From the NCBI GenBank assembly GCA_002221725.1, contig NJFT01000092.1, forward strand, positions 62,001 through 126,000: DNA of 64,000 nucleotides, in the 5' to 3' direction. Shown here piece by piece: positions 47,317 to 58,753 of this stretch. The notes beneath the pieces are model-generated. The model did not search any database. It was given only the letters and a program-made list of their open reading frames with translations, and had not been told where the DNA came from. Position 1 is the stretch's first letter, and the number at the start of each line of letters is the position of its first letter. The DNA is from Scedosporium boydii. Its lineage: Eukaryota; Ascomycota; Sordariomycetes; Microascales; Microascaceae. Position numbers and translations under genes: made by a program.

Positions 47317-49768
47317 TTAATGACCATCGCCGAGCTCGACCTCTGCATGCGTATGATTATGCCCAGTCGAGATCAGCCCAATGGCTTCCCATCCTCCGCT
47401 TCCATCCCCGGCCAAGTTCCTCATCATCGCATTGTAAGCATCTATTCGTAGTCTCGAAGGCGCAGGAGACCCTCCTGGTACTGAAGTGTCTGAGAAGGAG
47501 GTCGATGCAGCGCTATCCTGGCTTGTCTGAGCTGCCGTTGGTCGAGCATACGATTCGAAATCCCGTTTCCTGGATGTTTCCCCTTCTTGTTGGAAGGATA
47601 CCTCAGATTGAATCTGGGAGACGTCTCTATTGCCGGAGTCATCGGAAATCTCTATCGGTTTGCTCACAGACTCACCGTCGGCCCTTGAGGTGGACGTTAC
47701 TGATTTCGGAGCTTCCCCTTGCTCCACAGGGCTGACGGGAGGTTTCCCTCCTCGCGAGCTAATTGACAGCTGGCTTTCGTGGGTCTCGGATCTTTGAGTG
47801 ACCGATTGCCTATGGATGCCCATCTGAGATGCTAGAGCTTCCATCTTACAGTCATGAGCAAAGACATCGCCGGCGCAGTGCTCGCCGAAGAGCGACTTGA
47901 TGCTAATGCCCTCTTTCAACCACTCCCTAGAGTTGAAAGTGCAAGGCCAGACGTCTCGTGGCCTGAACGCTCCGAGAAAATGGCACAGCTCTGGATAGGA
48001 GGAATGTCTCGAGTAAGGAAAGCTGATCCTTTTAGGCAGACCTTCAGATGCCAAGCCCAGACGTGGTCGATGCTCGGCCTTACCCAGCAGCGACATCCTT
48101 AACATGGACTCCACTGCCCTTTTCAAATTCATCTCGTTTTTATCACCGAAAGAGGACATGTCGAGATCGAGCGAGATGTTGCGGCCATCGACCGTCTTGT
48201 TCAAAAGAGTTTCGCGTATGCGGTCTAGTACCTCGAGCGAAACCGCAGCATCTTCAGTGATTCTGTTTTCTCGCGTTAGTCTGTAGTCTCAATTCGACCG
48301 AAGTCCTGGGAAATTCCGGGAAAGTTTTACATCTCCATCAAGACATTCATCTCTTCGATAGTTAAATACTCGAGCTCCGCCTCCCTCTCGAGGTCGTCAC
48401 CTCCTCCACCCACACCCATCTCGACTAAGTCGGCCCTATCGGGCAAGCGAGCTACTACGGGTGAGATCCAAACAACAGGGGACTTCTTAACGACCTCGCA
48501 GTAGTTTCCCTTCTCACAGCTATGGAGTCGTACATTCTTGTCTCGCGTTAGACATCCGGGGTGCGGCGTATTACCGCAAGTAAATCCCGTTAACGCGGCA
48601 GCCTCGGATGTCATGTGGAGATGCGGACCGGGACGGGCATTTTCGGGCAGACGGGCTGTCAGGGAGGAGTAAATTCTCATTTTGTAGTCGTCGACATGGA
48701 TCCTAGACTTCAGGGCCTTGGAAAGGGCGATCCATACATCTTCATACCTATGAATATATGTTATCCAATGTCAGCCAGGGCAGGAGGAGAGAATTGGGGA
48801 CAGTTCCTTACCCGAATGTCCAGGCTTGCAAGTGAAAAATCGTGTCTTTGGGATACTTTGATACGGTCTGAAGTAACTGGGCGATGCCCTCGGCCTTCGT
48901 TTGAAACGGTATGCCGCCAGTGAATGACGTATCGAGGTAAATCTTGTCGAGGGTCCGTATGCCACTTGTATACTCGACAAGATTTGGATTCCTTGCGATG
49001 GAGCTCACAAACCACGGTTCGCTGCGAAGGTCACCTGTATAAATCACAGCGTTGCTCTCACTCTCAAAGACTTGAATTGAAATGAATCAGTAAGGTGGCA
49101 TTACATGGGTACGCGACAATCAGAAGGACGTGGCTCACGGAACATTACGGATCCGGGGCAGTGGTTGGCGTCGAAAAGCGTAACACGAACGGTGACTCCC
49201 GGCTTTAACTCGAGCTCTGTTGGCGTCTCTAGAGGAATCGGTTTCTTGCGCAGATAAATGTCAGATTTCTCACCACTCTCTCAACTGCTCAACTATTTGG
49301 CCCGAATCTAATCTCTCAAATATTCTCAAGCAAGGGTGATGGGAGGGGTCTTACCAAGAGATTTCTGAGATGCTTGTAGGTTTGGATTCTCGCCTCGAGA
49401 ACTCCCCTGGCGTGATTAATCCTGCATGGATACCGCTCCAGACGCAGTAGGATCTCCCTTGTGCCCGCGGAGCAGTACACACTTAGTCAGGGACGGGCAC
49501 CATCAGTAAAGCAATTCGGCCTTGAGATAGTCGCGATAAGATGGGGACATACAAGGGAGCCTTGAGAGTCTCGAGACCAGCGAGATGGTCACTATGAACA
49601 TGGCTCAGGAAGCATGCCAGCGGTCGGGGATGATTTGGATTGTAGCGGAAGAAGTCCACTGTTTTGTTTATAAGATTAACATGGAGAACAATGGCTCTAT
49701 CTCCAAGATTGATCAAACTGACCTCGAATATCTGGGAACTCGGAGATAATGCCGTTGAAGGTAGACAT
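47317..49768 (-). CDS. Artemis/SNM1-family DNA-repair nuclease
   Basis: Seven exons (49723-49768, 49553-49658, 49355-49481, 49139-49244, 48812-49070, 48331-48747, 47317-48262) give 668 residues; introns are 64-110 nt. The metallo-beta-lactamase core shows SHVHSDHLAGL (His35, His37, Asp39, His40), FDANHCPGSVMF (His121) and YTGDLR (Asp142). The beta-CASP part follows with KIYLDTSF and FHLQAWTFGYEDVW, then a DRMBL-like segment with PYSRHSSYPELCHFLGAF. The first ATG leads into the fold with only ~16 residues ahead, as in Artemis (DCLRE1C) rather than Pso2, which has a longer N terminus and a zinc finger. Such enzymes trim or open DNA ends in end joining. A Cys-rich insert (CGNTPHPGCL, CEKGNYC) and a Ser-rich 200-residue tail with a PIEISDDS motif, possibly SUMO-interacting, are distinctive. 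Confidence 0.87.
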
Positions 49769-51141
49769 GGTGGTCGTGAGACGAATTTTATCTTGGCCTC
49801 CTTTGGACTGTCTTGGACGTGGGCGGTTCTTGGGTCTCGCCCAAAGACGATGGATTATGGGTGGCCAAGAAACATGGCGGAGAATTGAATGAGGCTAGAA
49901 TTCCCAACCCCAGTGCGTTATTGGGACCTGCCGCGATTCGATTCCCGATTGCTCGTGCACTGAACTTGAGCCATGAAGACTGGTGTTAGCGATGGTTTGT
50001 GGTTGCCTGCTTGATCAAGATGCACCTTCCATCTCCTGTGTGCACTGTTGGCATCTGGCAAAATCACGTGCACCCAGACAAGTCTCCCATCCTCGACTCG
50101 TTCCTTCTCAAGACACTTGTTGCTCATCTCATCGATTGGCACTTCAGAGGATCACAATTTCCCACCTTAATTTAGAGCATTAATTCTAGGCCTTTTAAAT
50201 CGAACTTCATTTTTGTCTGTTTTACGAGACTCCAGATAAGTTTATTTCGTGCGGCACAGCACTGGCGAGGGACAATTGTCAAGATGCACCGAGCCTTCCA
50301 AGGCGAGCTGCCATGGCGTCAAGCTGAGAGGGGAGGGTGAGAATGAGCCGACAGATCAATGAGCGGCACCTCTTCAGCAGCCGAACTGCAGCAAAATGCA
50401 AAAATGATTCGATTCGAAGAACGCGTGCAAAATAGATTCGTTGCCGTCAATATGACCCTTCTGCTGGGCCCCCCTCAGTTACATTGATATCGATGTACGC
50501 GTATGGCTGATTGATCCTTTTACCCCAGGGCATCTTGGGGTCCACGTCTCATTCCTTCCGGGAGTTCGAAAATCACCGGAATGGGTGTGTTCTTCTTGGC
50601 AGAATCCCACCTCGCGTTGCGGTGTGATGTCCATTGTTGCATTATTCTCACTAAGAATGACACTTTCCCCGGTGTATTGGAGCTGCCCGTCAGCTCCCAG
50701 TTGCCCTTCCTACTTTCTCTTCTGCTTATCCTGCTAGCGTGGTTCTTTCACCCCCTGCTCTGTTTCAATGGACCAGTGGTTCATTAATTCTGGGCTTATC
50801 CCGGAGCGGCCTTGCAGATCGGGAATCCTCGATTGGAGGTTTTCCCGGTCTTCGTAAGAAATTACGTGAGGACATGAAGATTAAACGTTTGAGGTTCCCG
50901 TCCCAGGATTTGCTTTTTGCGGAGTAACAATGAAGATATATATATATATATATATTGCCCGTTGGCGAAGAGGGGGGCTGCAGGAAGCTGTCAGCTCCTC
51001 TGGTTGATTTGAGTACCCGATTTAGTCTTCTTTATACAAGATTCCCTGCTCGCTGTGAAAGTATTCGTGTTGATTCGAGCGTCTCTGTCGTCCTCCTTCA
51101 CCTCCTTGTTACAACCTACTCGGAATAACACGAGCTTGATC
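49769..51141. other. Intergenic with (AT)10 repeat
   Basis: Divergent space between the Artemis-like gene and the monooxygenase. An (AT)n run lies at 50936-50955, about 190 bp before the monooxygenase ATG; it could act as a TATA-like element. No gene was recognised. Confidence 0.5.
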
Positions 51142-53320
51142 ATGGCCGAAGAAGACATCCTCAAGACCGACCTGCTCATCATCGGAGCTGGTCCTGCTGG
51201 CGCTTCACTTGCTTGCTTCCTAGCTTCACATGGTAATGAAGTTGTTAATCTCTAGTTCAATGCAATTAGGGTGTAATTGAGACTAATATGAATTCATTTC
51301 CCAGGCAGGACTGGCATCATGATTGCCAGGGACCCGTGGTCTGCAGAGACCCCAAGAGCTCACATTACCAACATGGCTGGACTAGGTATGGGAGATTCCT
51401 CGATCACTAACTCGCTTCCATATGAACGATTAGGAAAACTAGAAGTTGGCCTCCCTAACACATCTTTGTAGAATGCCTCAGAGATATTGGCCTCGAGGAG
51501 AAATGTCTCGCTCTAGCAACAGAGGGGAAAAATATGGCACACACCAGGTGGTGCCACACCATGGCCGGTGAAGAATATGCCCGTATCTACTCTTGGGGAA
51601 ATGACCCCAAGAGGAAAGTAAGTCATCCACAAGCATGGAGACAAGGCGGGGTTGATCCAATGCATTCACATACTTACAAGTGAACAAGGGAGAATACGAC
51701 GCTGCGAGTCCGTGCAACCACGTAGATCTCCCTCAGACCGAGCTCGAACCCATCCTCACCCGCCACGCCGCCCACAACGGCTGGAAGCTCGTCTTCAACA
51801 CCGAATTCGTCCACTGCGAGCGCCCCAGCCCCGACGTCATCATCAGCGAGGTCCACGACCGAGTCTCCAACCGCACCTACAAGATCCAGTCCCGCTTTCT
51901 CTTCGGCTGCGATGGTGCCCGCAGCCAGGTCGTGCGCGACCTCAACATCCCCCTCATCAAGAAGCCCGGCCAAGGGCTCGCGCTGAACATCTTGGCACGC
52001 GCGGACATGTCGCACTTGATGCAGTACCGCACCGGTAACCTTCACTGGGCCTTCTTGCCGGAGAAGGAGCATCCTATCTGGGGCTGGGCTGCGGTCGTGC
52101 GCATGGTGAGGCCGTGGTATGAGTGGATGTTCATCTTCTTGCCGCAGCCGGGCGCGGATGTTACCTTGGACTCGATGAACGCGAGTCATGATGAGTATAT
52201 GGCGAGGGTGAAGGAGCTTATTGGAGATGATTCCATTGATGTGGAGATTTTGGATATTAGTAAATGGTGGATTAACGAGATTGTCGCTGAGCAGTACACC
52301 GATGGCAACGTGTAAGTTGAGAGCCGACGTATTTTCTGCTCATGAAGGAAAGAATCAGCGCCCTGCTAACAAGACACCAACCTGCCCAGATTCTGTCTTG
52401 GCGATGCCGTACACAGACATCCACCATTCAACGGCCTCGGTTCCAACACCTGCATCCAAGACGCTTTCAACCTCGCCTGGAAAATCTCCTACGTAATGTC
52501 CGGCAAAGCCGGCCCCTCCCTCCTCTCCTCTTTCTCCCCCGAGCGCCAGCCCGTCGGCGTCGACGTCATCACCCGCGCCAACCAGGGGCTCCGCGACCAC
52601 ACGCCCTGGATGGAAACCATCGGCATGCTCGAGCCATCAGTCGAGAAGCGCCGCGAGATCCTCGCCGAGTTCGAAGATCTCGGCGAAAAGGGCCGGCGTC
52701 GTCGCGAGGAGTTCCATCGGAACATCGAGATTACCTCGAGTGAATTCCACGGGCTGGGCGTCGAGATGAACCAGCGATACCAATCCGCTGCCGTCTATGT
52801 CGACGACGAGGAGGTGCCTCCGCCGCCTGTACCAGCCGATCCTGTCAAGGAGTACCAGATCGGGACGTATCCCGGCAAGCGGCTTCCTCACGCTTGGCTC
52901 AATTCGCGCGAGCCTAGGAAGCAGTTCTCTACAATTGACCTGGCGGGCCACGGCCGTTTCTGTCTCATTACTGGACCCTCTGGTGCCGAGGCATGGAAGA
53001 AGGCTGCTGCCACGGTGTCGGAGAGTGTCGGCGTTGAGATTAAGGCATACTCGATTGGCTGGAAGCAGGACTGCGAGGATGTGTACTTTGACTGGGCGAG
53101 GAGGAGAGAGGTGGAGGAAGATGGGTGTGTGCTTGTTAGACCGGACAGGTTTGTCGCTTGGCGAGCTATGAAGATGATAGAAGATCGAGAGGGGAGGCTG
53201 GAGAAAGTAATGCGTAGCGTCTTGGCGCTGGATGAGCTTGGTGTTCCGAGGAACGGCATCACGGTGCCTGAACCGACCCAAAACGGCCAGAATGGTCAGA
53301 ATAGATACAGTCTTGTCTGA
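51142..53320 (+). CDS. FAD-dependent phenol-type monooxygenase
   Basis: Five exons (51142-51232, 51305-51385, 51472-51617, 51689-52311, 52390-53320) give 623 residues; introns are 71-86 nt. The FAD-binding fold starts with LLIIGAGPAGASLAC (GxGxxG at residues 15-20). A CDGARS (DG) motif and LGDAVHRHPPFNGLG (GD motif, Asp319) follow. The last ~170 residues, with HGRFCLITGPSG, fit the thioredoxin-like C-terminal domain of phenol hydroxylases. Enzymes of this class hydroxylate phenolic rings using NADPH and O2. From memory the closest annotations are 2,4-dichlorophenol 6-monooxygenase-like proteins, but the substrate cannot be told from sequence. A short NGQNGQN repeat precedes the C terminus. 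The next gene on the same strand is a dehydrogenase. Confidence 0.9.
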
Positions 53321-54269
53321 GTTTCCTCGGCCAGAATTAGATGAACACATAGCTTTACGACTGAGCGGTATTCCTCGATTCCTTTTTCTTTTCATCAGCT
53401 TGAGAAGGGGGCTGTTGCCCAGAACTATTTTCCCGTACGACGCGAAGGATCCAGCACAAGGAAATAAGCTTAAGCGCTACGATTCCCTTCTGAGCCTCGC
53501 ACCCCCAAAGGCGACACTCAACTTGAAGAGTATATATCGTCGTGATGGCGTCAAAGCCTACGCCGACTTACTTCCAACGTCATAGTTGTGGAACCGTCGA
53601 CGTCGTGGCAGCGCCAACAGACTTCCCTTCTCTCCCTTGCGCATTTAAACTGCGAGATAATCCTGATGTGATTCAACAAAAGCCCCCAATTTAAATCTTC
53701 AACGTTCTAGAAAACGTACGACCCGCGTCCCAGAAGCCCGTCCTTCAACATCTTTTTAGCTCGGAGCTTCCCCACAACCGTGCCTCATAATGACAGCTGT
53801 ATTGCCCCCTCCATCAACGGACAACCTGCTTTGTCGGTTCAATCTTTTCGACGTTCTAGACCCATGGATCATATAATCCGAAAAACCAAGGACGATGCCA
53901 GTAGACTCAACTTATAGAGGATTCCGCCCCCGAGTAAGTGGCGGCCCTGAATCATCTCCTCTCCCATAAAAACCCCCAATCCATCACATCATGGGATAAA
54001 CTTCTAGGGTACACGTTGCTCTTCTCCACTTGAGATCTAGAAATCGAGGGTGTAATCTCATGAAGTGTTATGATATCCCGACAGAGAGAGGCCCCTATCT
54101 CCTCTTTCCCGTCGGGAGGACGAATATATAATAGCCCAGCCTAAACCGCAGTCCTCCGATCTCGAGTATCGACCATTCAGCAGCTGCAATAGGGATCACA
54201 GCAGAGCAATACTGAACCCATAGAAACACCAAATCCACTACCAAAAGAACACCCCAAAACACTGACAAA
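53321..54269. promoter_or_regulatory. Dehydrogenase promoter with TATA box
   Basis: About 950 bases between the monooxygenase stop and the dehydrogenase ATG. A TATATAATA element lies at 54125-54133, 137 bp before the ATG and thus well placed for a strongly expressed or inducible gene. The leader between them is C/A-rich. The proximal part near 53321 is the 3' UTR of the monooxygenase. Confidence 0.55.
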
Positions 54270-55589
54270 ATGGCAGCCCCCATGATGCAAACCGCCTACC
54301 AGCCCCACCCCTCCCTCAAAATGAAAGCCGCCGTCTGGAAAGGCAACAAGAACATCTCCATCGACGAGGTCCCCAAACCCACCATCACCACCCCCAACGA
54401 CGCCATTGTCCACGTCACCCACTGCACCATCTGCGGCTCCGACCTGCACATGTACGAGGGCTCCATCGACAAGAGCATGAAGAAGGGCGACATCATGGGC
54501 CACGAGGCCATCGGCGTCGTCGAGGAGGTGGGGCCGCAGGTGCGCAATTTGCAGAAGGGCGATAGGGTCATTATCATGCCTGTCATTGCTTGCGGGGATT
54601 GTTTCTATTGTAATAGGGGGGAGTATTCTCTTTGTGATAAGATGGATCCGAATCATGAGATGCATGACATGTACGGACATCGCTTGGCGGGTATCTTTGG
54701 CTATACGCAGGTCTTTGGTGGATATCCCGGCGACCAGGCTGAGTTCTGCCGTGTCCCTAACGCGGATCTCGTCTGCGTCAAGATCCCCAAGGACATCGAC
54801 CCGAAGAAAGTCCTCGGCTTGGCCGACGTCACCTTGACGGCCTGGCACGCTTGCGAACTGGCAGAGGTCAAGGAAGGCAGCACGGTTGGCGTCTGGGGCT
54901 GCGGCCCAGTCGGCCTCTCGATCCAACGACTAGCCAAGCTACGTGGTGCGAAGAAGATCTACGCCATGGACTACGACGAAAAGCGCCTTCAGATGGCCAA
55001 GTCGTTCGGCATGATCCCCGTCGATGAGTCCAAGCACAAGGACACGGCCGGCTACATCCTCTCCCAGGAACCTCGGGGTCTGGACTGCGCCATTGACGCG
55101 GTCGGCTACAGGTGTGAGGTTTCGGGAAAGCACAAGGCCACGAGGTCTGGCCCTGGTGAGGGAGGCAGCTGCGAGGCTGTCAACGAAATCATCAAGGCGA
55201 CCAAGAAGAGGGGCAACGTTGCTCTTATTGGCGATTTCTTCTTCACGACGAATAACTTTCCCATTGGCGCTATGATGGAGAAGGGCATCACAGTTCGTGG
55301 TGGCCAGCTTTTTGCGCAGAAGGTAGGATCAGGCGAGCACCACATTCACGCATGGTATCTCTAGAGGGAGAGACTAACGAATAATCGTGACCAGTACATG
55401 GCGCAGCTGCTGGAACTTGTCCTGAACGGCAAGTACGATCCCTCGTGGATGTTCACCGCTGAGGACCAGCTCGAGAATGTCGGCGATTGCTATAAGAAAT
55501 TCTTTTCGCATCAGGTCCCTGGTGGACTCAAAGTCCTCATGAAAACCGAGTATGGTCGCCAGCTCGAAGCCTCCGGAAAATACGCCTAG
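54270..55589 (+). CDS. Zinc alcohol/formaldehyde dehydrogenase-like
   Basis: Two exons, 54270-55322 and 55395-55589, give 415 residues; the 72-nt intron is phase 0. Catalytic zinc ligands are Cys55 (CTICGSDLH) and the GHE motif (His78, Glu79). The structural zinc site is CGDCFYCNRGEYSLC (Cys108, 111, 114, 122). The coenzyme motif is GVWGCGPVGL at residues 207-216. The chain resembles the glutathione-dependent formaldehyde dehydrogenase-like branch of medium-chain dehydrogenases, with a longer insert than classical ADH. It would oxidise an alcohol or aldehyde adduct with NAD(P) in the cytosol; the exact substrate is not clear. It follows the monooxygenase in tandem. The codons are strongly C-biased at the start of the gene, in line with high expression. 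ATG 54321 (MKAAVWKG) is an alternative start. Confidence 0.9.
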
Positions 55590-55991
55590 AGGGGGTCGGA
55601 AGAGGGGGAGCCTTTAACGAAGAGATGATGGTTATGATGATGGGCATGATTCAGCTGGGAGCAGAGGTGTTGAGGGGCGGTTGTGGTAGTGTAACAAATT
55701 GAATTTGCGTTTCGAAAGAATTGGAAGCTTGAACCAGGCAAGGGGACAGGAGACTCGTAAACCTGATCGTAACAATCCCAACAGAGCAAGACACAAACTG
55801 GATAGCACAGATCACCCTAAGAAATAATATCAAATATTAGTCCGCCTACTTAAGGCACATCCTGAAGAATAACCGGTATGTGACGTAAAGGAAGACTCTT
55901 GTCTCGAAGAAGCAAGAATGAAGACTGTTGGGAACAGAATCCCAGTGGTTGCATCTAACAAGAAGAGATGGAGACTGTGGCATCACCATCT

Positions 55992-56318
55992 TCATAATCC
56001 TAGGCGTGCTAGATATTCCGCGCGCCTCTGGGCATTGGAACTCTTCATGACAGGGTCGCGTTTCCCATCCATAGGGCAGAGCAACTCGACACCAGAATGC
56101 CCGTAAACACCATTCGGCACCTCAGGCACACCGGCCGTCATGCGCCGTTTCTGAATTTCGGCTTCTCCTCTTGTGAGTGCGAGCCTTGAAATAGTTCTCC
56201 TCGTCTTCGGTATGTCCGTATGAGCAATCAAGTCCGTAGCGGCGTTTCGTACCCTAGCGACAGCGTTGGTGTGGGGTCCTGTCGCTCGTCTTTGCCCGGC
56301 CCTTCTGTTTCTTGACAT
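55992..56318 (-). CDS. Small basic protein or 3' part of NYN gene
   Basis: An ATG-started frame of 108 residues: basic at first (MSRNRRAGQRRAT), then IPKTRRTISRLALTRGEAEI, KRRMTAGVPEVPNGVYGHSG and VELLCPMDGKRDPVMKSSNA. The composition looks like real protein rather than a chance frame, though I do not recognise the family. It starts 88 bases after the stop of the broken NYN gene on the same strand. The frame of that gene continues past its stop with an Asn/Asp-rich run (DDGGNNNDDDNNNNGLVI), so both may be pieces of one longer decayed gene. Read alone it could be a short nuclear protein. Confidence 0.45.
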   Translation of the reverse strand: MSRNRRAGQRRATGPHTNAVARVRNAATDLIAHTDIPKTRRTISRLALTRGEAEIQKRRMTAGVPEVPNGVYGHSGVELLCPMDGKRDPVMKSSNAQRRAEYLARLGL

Positions 56319-56406
56319 TGTGATCGACTGCTATAAAGCCGTCATCCTCGATAACCAGTCCATTGTTGTTATTATCGTCATCATTGTTATTGCCGCCATC
56401 ATCATA

Positions 56407-57292
56407 TTAGCCATCTTCGCCCACTGACAGCTCTTGAAATCGATTTGAGGTCTCCACAACAACGTCCGAACCTCTCCCGTGTTGCTGAAAATATTCTAGA
56501 TAAGGGAGTACGCGAAGCCCATACGTCCGAAAAGACTCCTTCGCCTTGAAAAATAATTCCGTCTTTTCATCCGAGCTCAGTACCTTCACCGAAACTGGGA
56601 TGAGGACCAAGTCCTGGCGGTTATTGCCGGTGATGTAGTTATAGGTCGGGAACCGTAAACGGGACCGAAATTCCTCGATCCCGTCGGCCTTGGATATCGC
56701 ATCCATAATCACGATGCTGTGCAGGTCGATCGTATTCCGGTCGATAAGGAAGACGGCATGGTTGAATCCAATTCTGTCGATGAAATTGTCGAGGTAATGC
56801 ACTAGGATGCCGCTTTCCTCCCTTTGCTTATATGCTGCGGCAAGCCCAATCTCCCAAGACCAAATGTGCACCCGAAAACTGTTTTCTGTGATTTTCTGAA
56901 CGGCGACGTCAAGATCTCTGTCCCCGGAGATAATGATGAACACACTGGCCCTTGAAGCGGACAGATCCTTCCACATGTCGTCAATAGAATCCGCAATTAT
57001 CTTGCCGTCCACCTCCTTTTCACGTCCTGCCCACTTACTCCGCACAGAAGTGCTCACTTTCACATCGTGCGACTCGATTGCTCTCCAGACCGTGTCCACT
57101 GGAGGAGGCTTCGATCCGTACAGCTTGATGTTCAGGGTGAAGGTCTTTTCTTCATGGGTTAGATCGGATTCTTCCAGTAGGACATGACCGACGTCGAAGC
57201 GTCATGTAGGATCCCCTCTTGCGTCGTAGCCTTGTCTCTCGGCCCAGTTTTTTTTGTCCCAGAATCCATAGGTTGGAGTTGTCGATGTAGAC
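56407..57292 (-). pseudogene. NYN-domain (PIN-like nuclease) gene, broken
   Basis: The minus strand encodes a NYN domain starting VYIDNSNLWILGQ (57292 downward). At an A8 run (57248-57255) the frame is lost: reading one base fewer leads into the frame with GYDARGDPT, then TGA (57202-57204), then RFDVGHVLLEE. The family normally has Trp at the TGA position, so TGG to TGA fits. The frame then stays open to 56407 with KEVDGKIIADSIDD and VFIIISGDRDLDVAVQKI, which carry the acidic residues of the NYN active site. No GT-AG intron skips both lesions. NYN proteins are PIN-like metal-dependent RNases, and fungi carry many paralogues. A start codon was not found: upstream of 57292 the same frame meets a stop, so the true 5' end is lost or on another exon. 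Confidence 0.65.
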
Positions 57293-58753
57293 TGGAATCT
57301 CGAATGTTCACCTGTCCCGGATAGGGGAAGCTAGCGCTTGTTGAAGGCAGTGCCATGGCGAGAGAGTACAAGGCCAGAGAGTTTCGTGGAATTGGCGCGA
57401 ATAGGGACGACCTTGACTTGAGAAGAATTGTATTTCAGGATTGCTCATCAAGAAGTTAGTTGTAGGATGTTGAAAGATCCCCAACGAAAGGGTCAGTGGT
57501 TGAGGCCTGATAATAAAGACCACGCACTCATCTCAACCCTGATATTGTTTAAAACGAGGCTGCCAAAATTACAGGCTGGTCGCGCTGCGGGCGAAGGGTC
57601 GAGCGATCATGCCATTGCTCGTGCTACCTACCATAAAACCAATCTCCAGAGTTTTGCGCAGAGGGGAGGTAGTGGTTGGATGAACAAGCCCCTCGTCTCC
57701 TTACCACTATCCAATCGTCGGATGTTATATTGTTGAGAGTCGGTCTCTGCTTGAACCTTGGATACGTGTTCAAGGTACCAGCCGTCTGCTCTGCAAGAGG
57801 CTTGCTGCGTATTTTGCGCAGACGACGAATCCTCCAGAGGCCATGAGGATCAGGCATATCAGACACACCAAGTACAAGTAAAAAGTAGAGCAGGTTAGTA
57901 GGATCACCGGGTAAGGTATCGAGGACTTGGGCTCGATAGGAATTAGACGTAGTGCATCAAGGGCATCAAGGGGGCAATGAGTAGAACGAGGACAAAATTG
58001 AATCAAACATCCTTTCCATTCATTAAAAACGTAACGAAGTCCATTGCTCACGACCAAAAATGGGTATCTTCCAAGCCATAATCCATTCATTCATCTCAAG
58101 AGCGAAACAAAAACCAGAAAAAAAGAAAAAAAAAAAGAAGAAAAAAGGAGAAAAAACAGAAGAACAGAAAAGAGAAAAACAAATCTAAACAAAACCAAAC
58201 TCCAGGCTGTATGCGCTCAAATAGGGTATGCGATGCGATGCGATGCGGGCCAATGCAAAAGGCACTGCTGTCGTGAGCGGATTTCGTTACGCCTTCATGG
58301 TCCTGTATAACACTTTCTTGACCATTGTCAAGTGCTTCATTCCTTCAAAGCAGCCCGGTGCCTATACCGTCTTGTTATGTTGTCCAACCACCCGCATCGA
58401 GGACTAACTTCTTAAGTGATAGTGTTGATATCATGTAATCGTGTGGAAGTGTCGACATCGGAATTTTGTTGGGGCTTAGAGGCATATGTCCTCGTTGTGA
58501 ACGCCCAATGGTTGTCAAGTTGTTGCGCGGCATGGATGTCGTTCTGGGGCTAAGGAAAGTCTTGAGGCCGAGGTATACAGCCTTGTGAGCCTCTCCGCAC
58601 TGATGAGGATGCCATGGCCGTCCAGGTGAGAAATCGAATAGCCTGGAAGAGGAGGAAAAAGAGGAACAACTGCCTTCATCCCAAGGTTGGGGAAAGTCAT
58701 CCTTAGGCTCGTGCCAGGGTTGGCTACGTCAACCTTCGACGCCTGCCTGCCCC
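57293..58753. other. Intergenic with ATGCG repeat
   Basis: About 1.4 kb. An (ATGCG)4 repeat lies at 58228-58247, and purine-rich A tracts at 58107-58190, probably within the 3' region of the large gene to the right. Short frames here have no domain. Confidence 0.5.
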
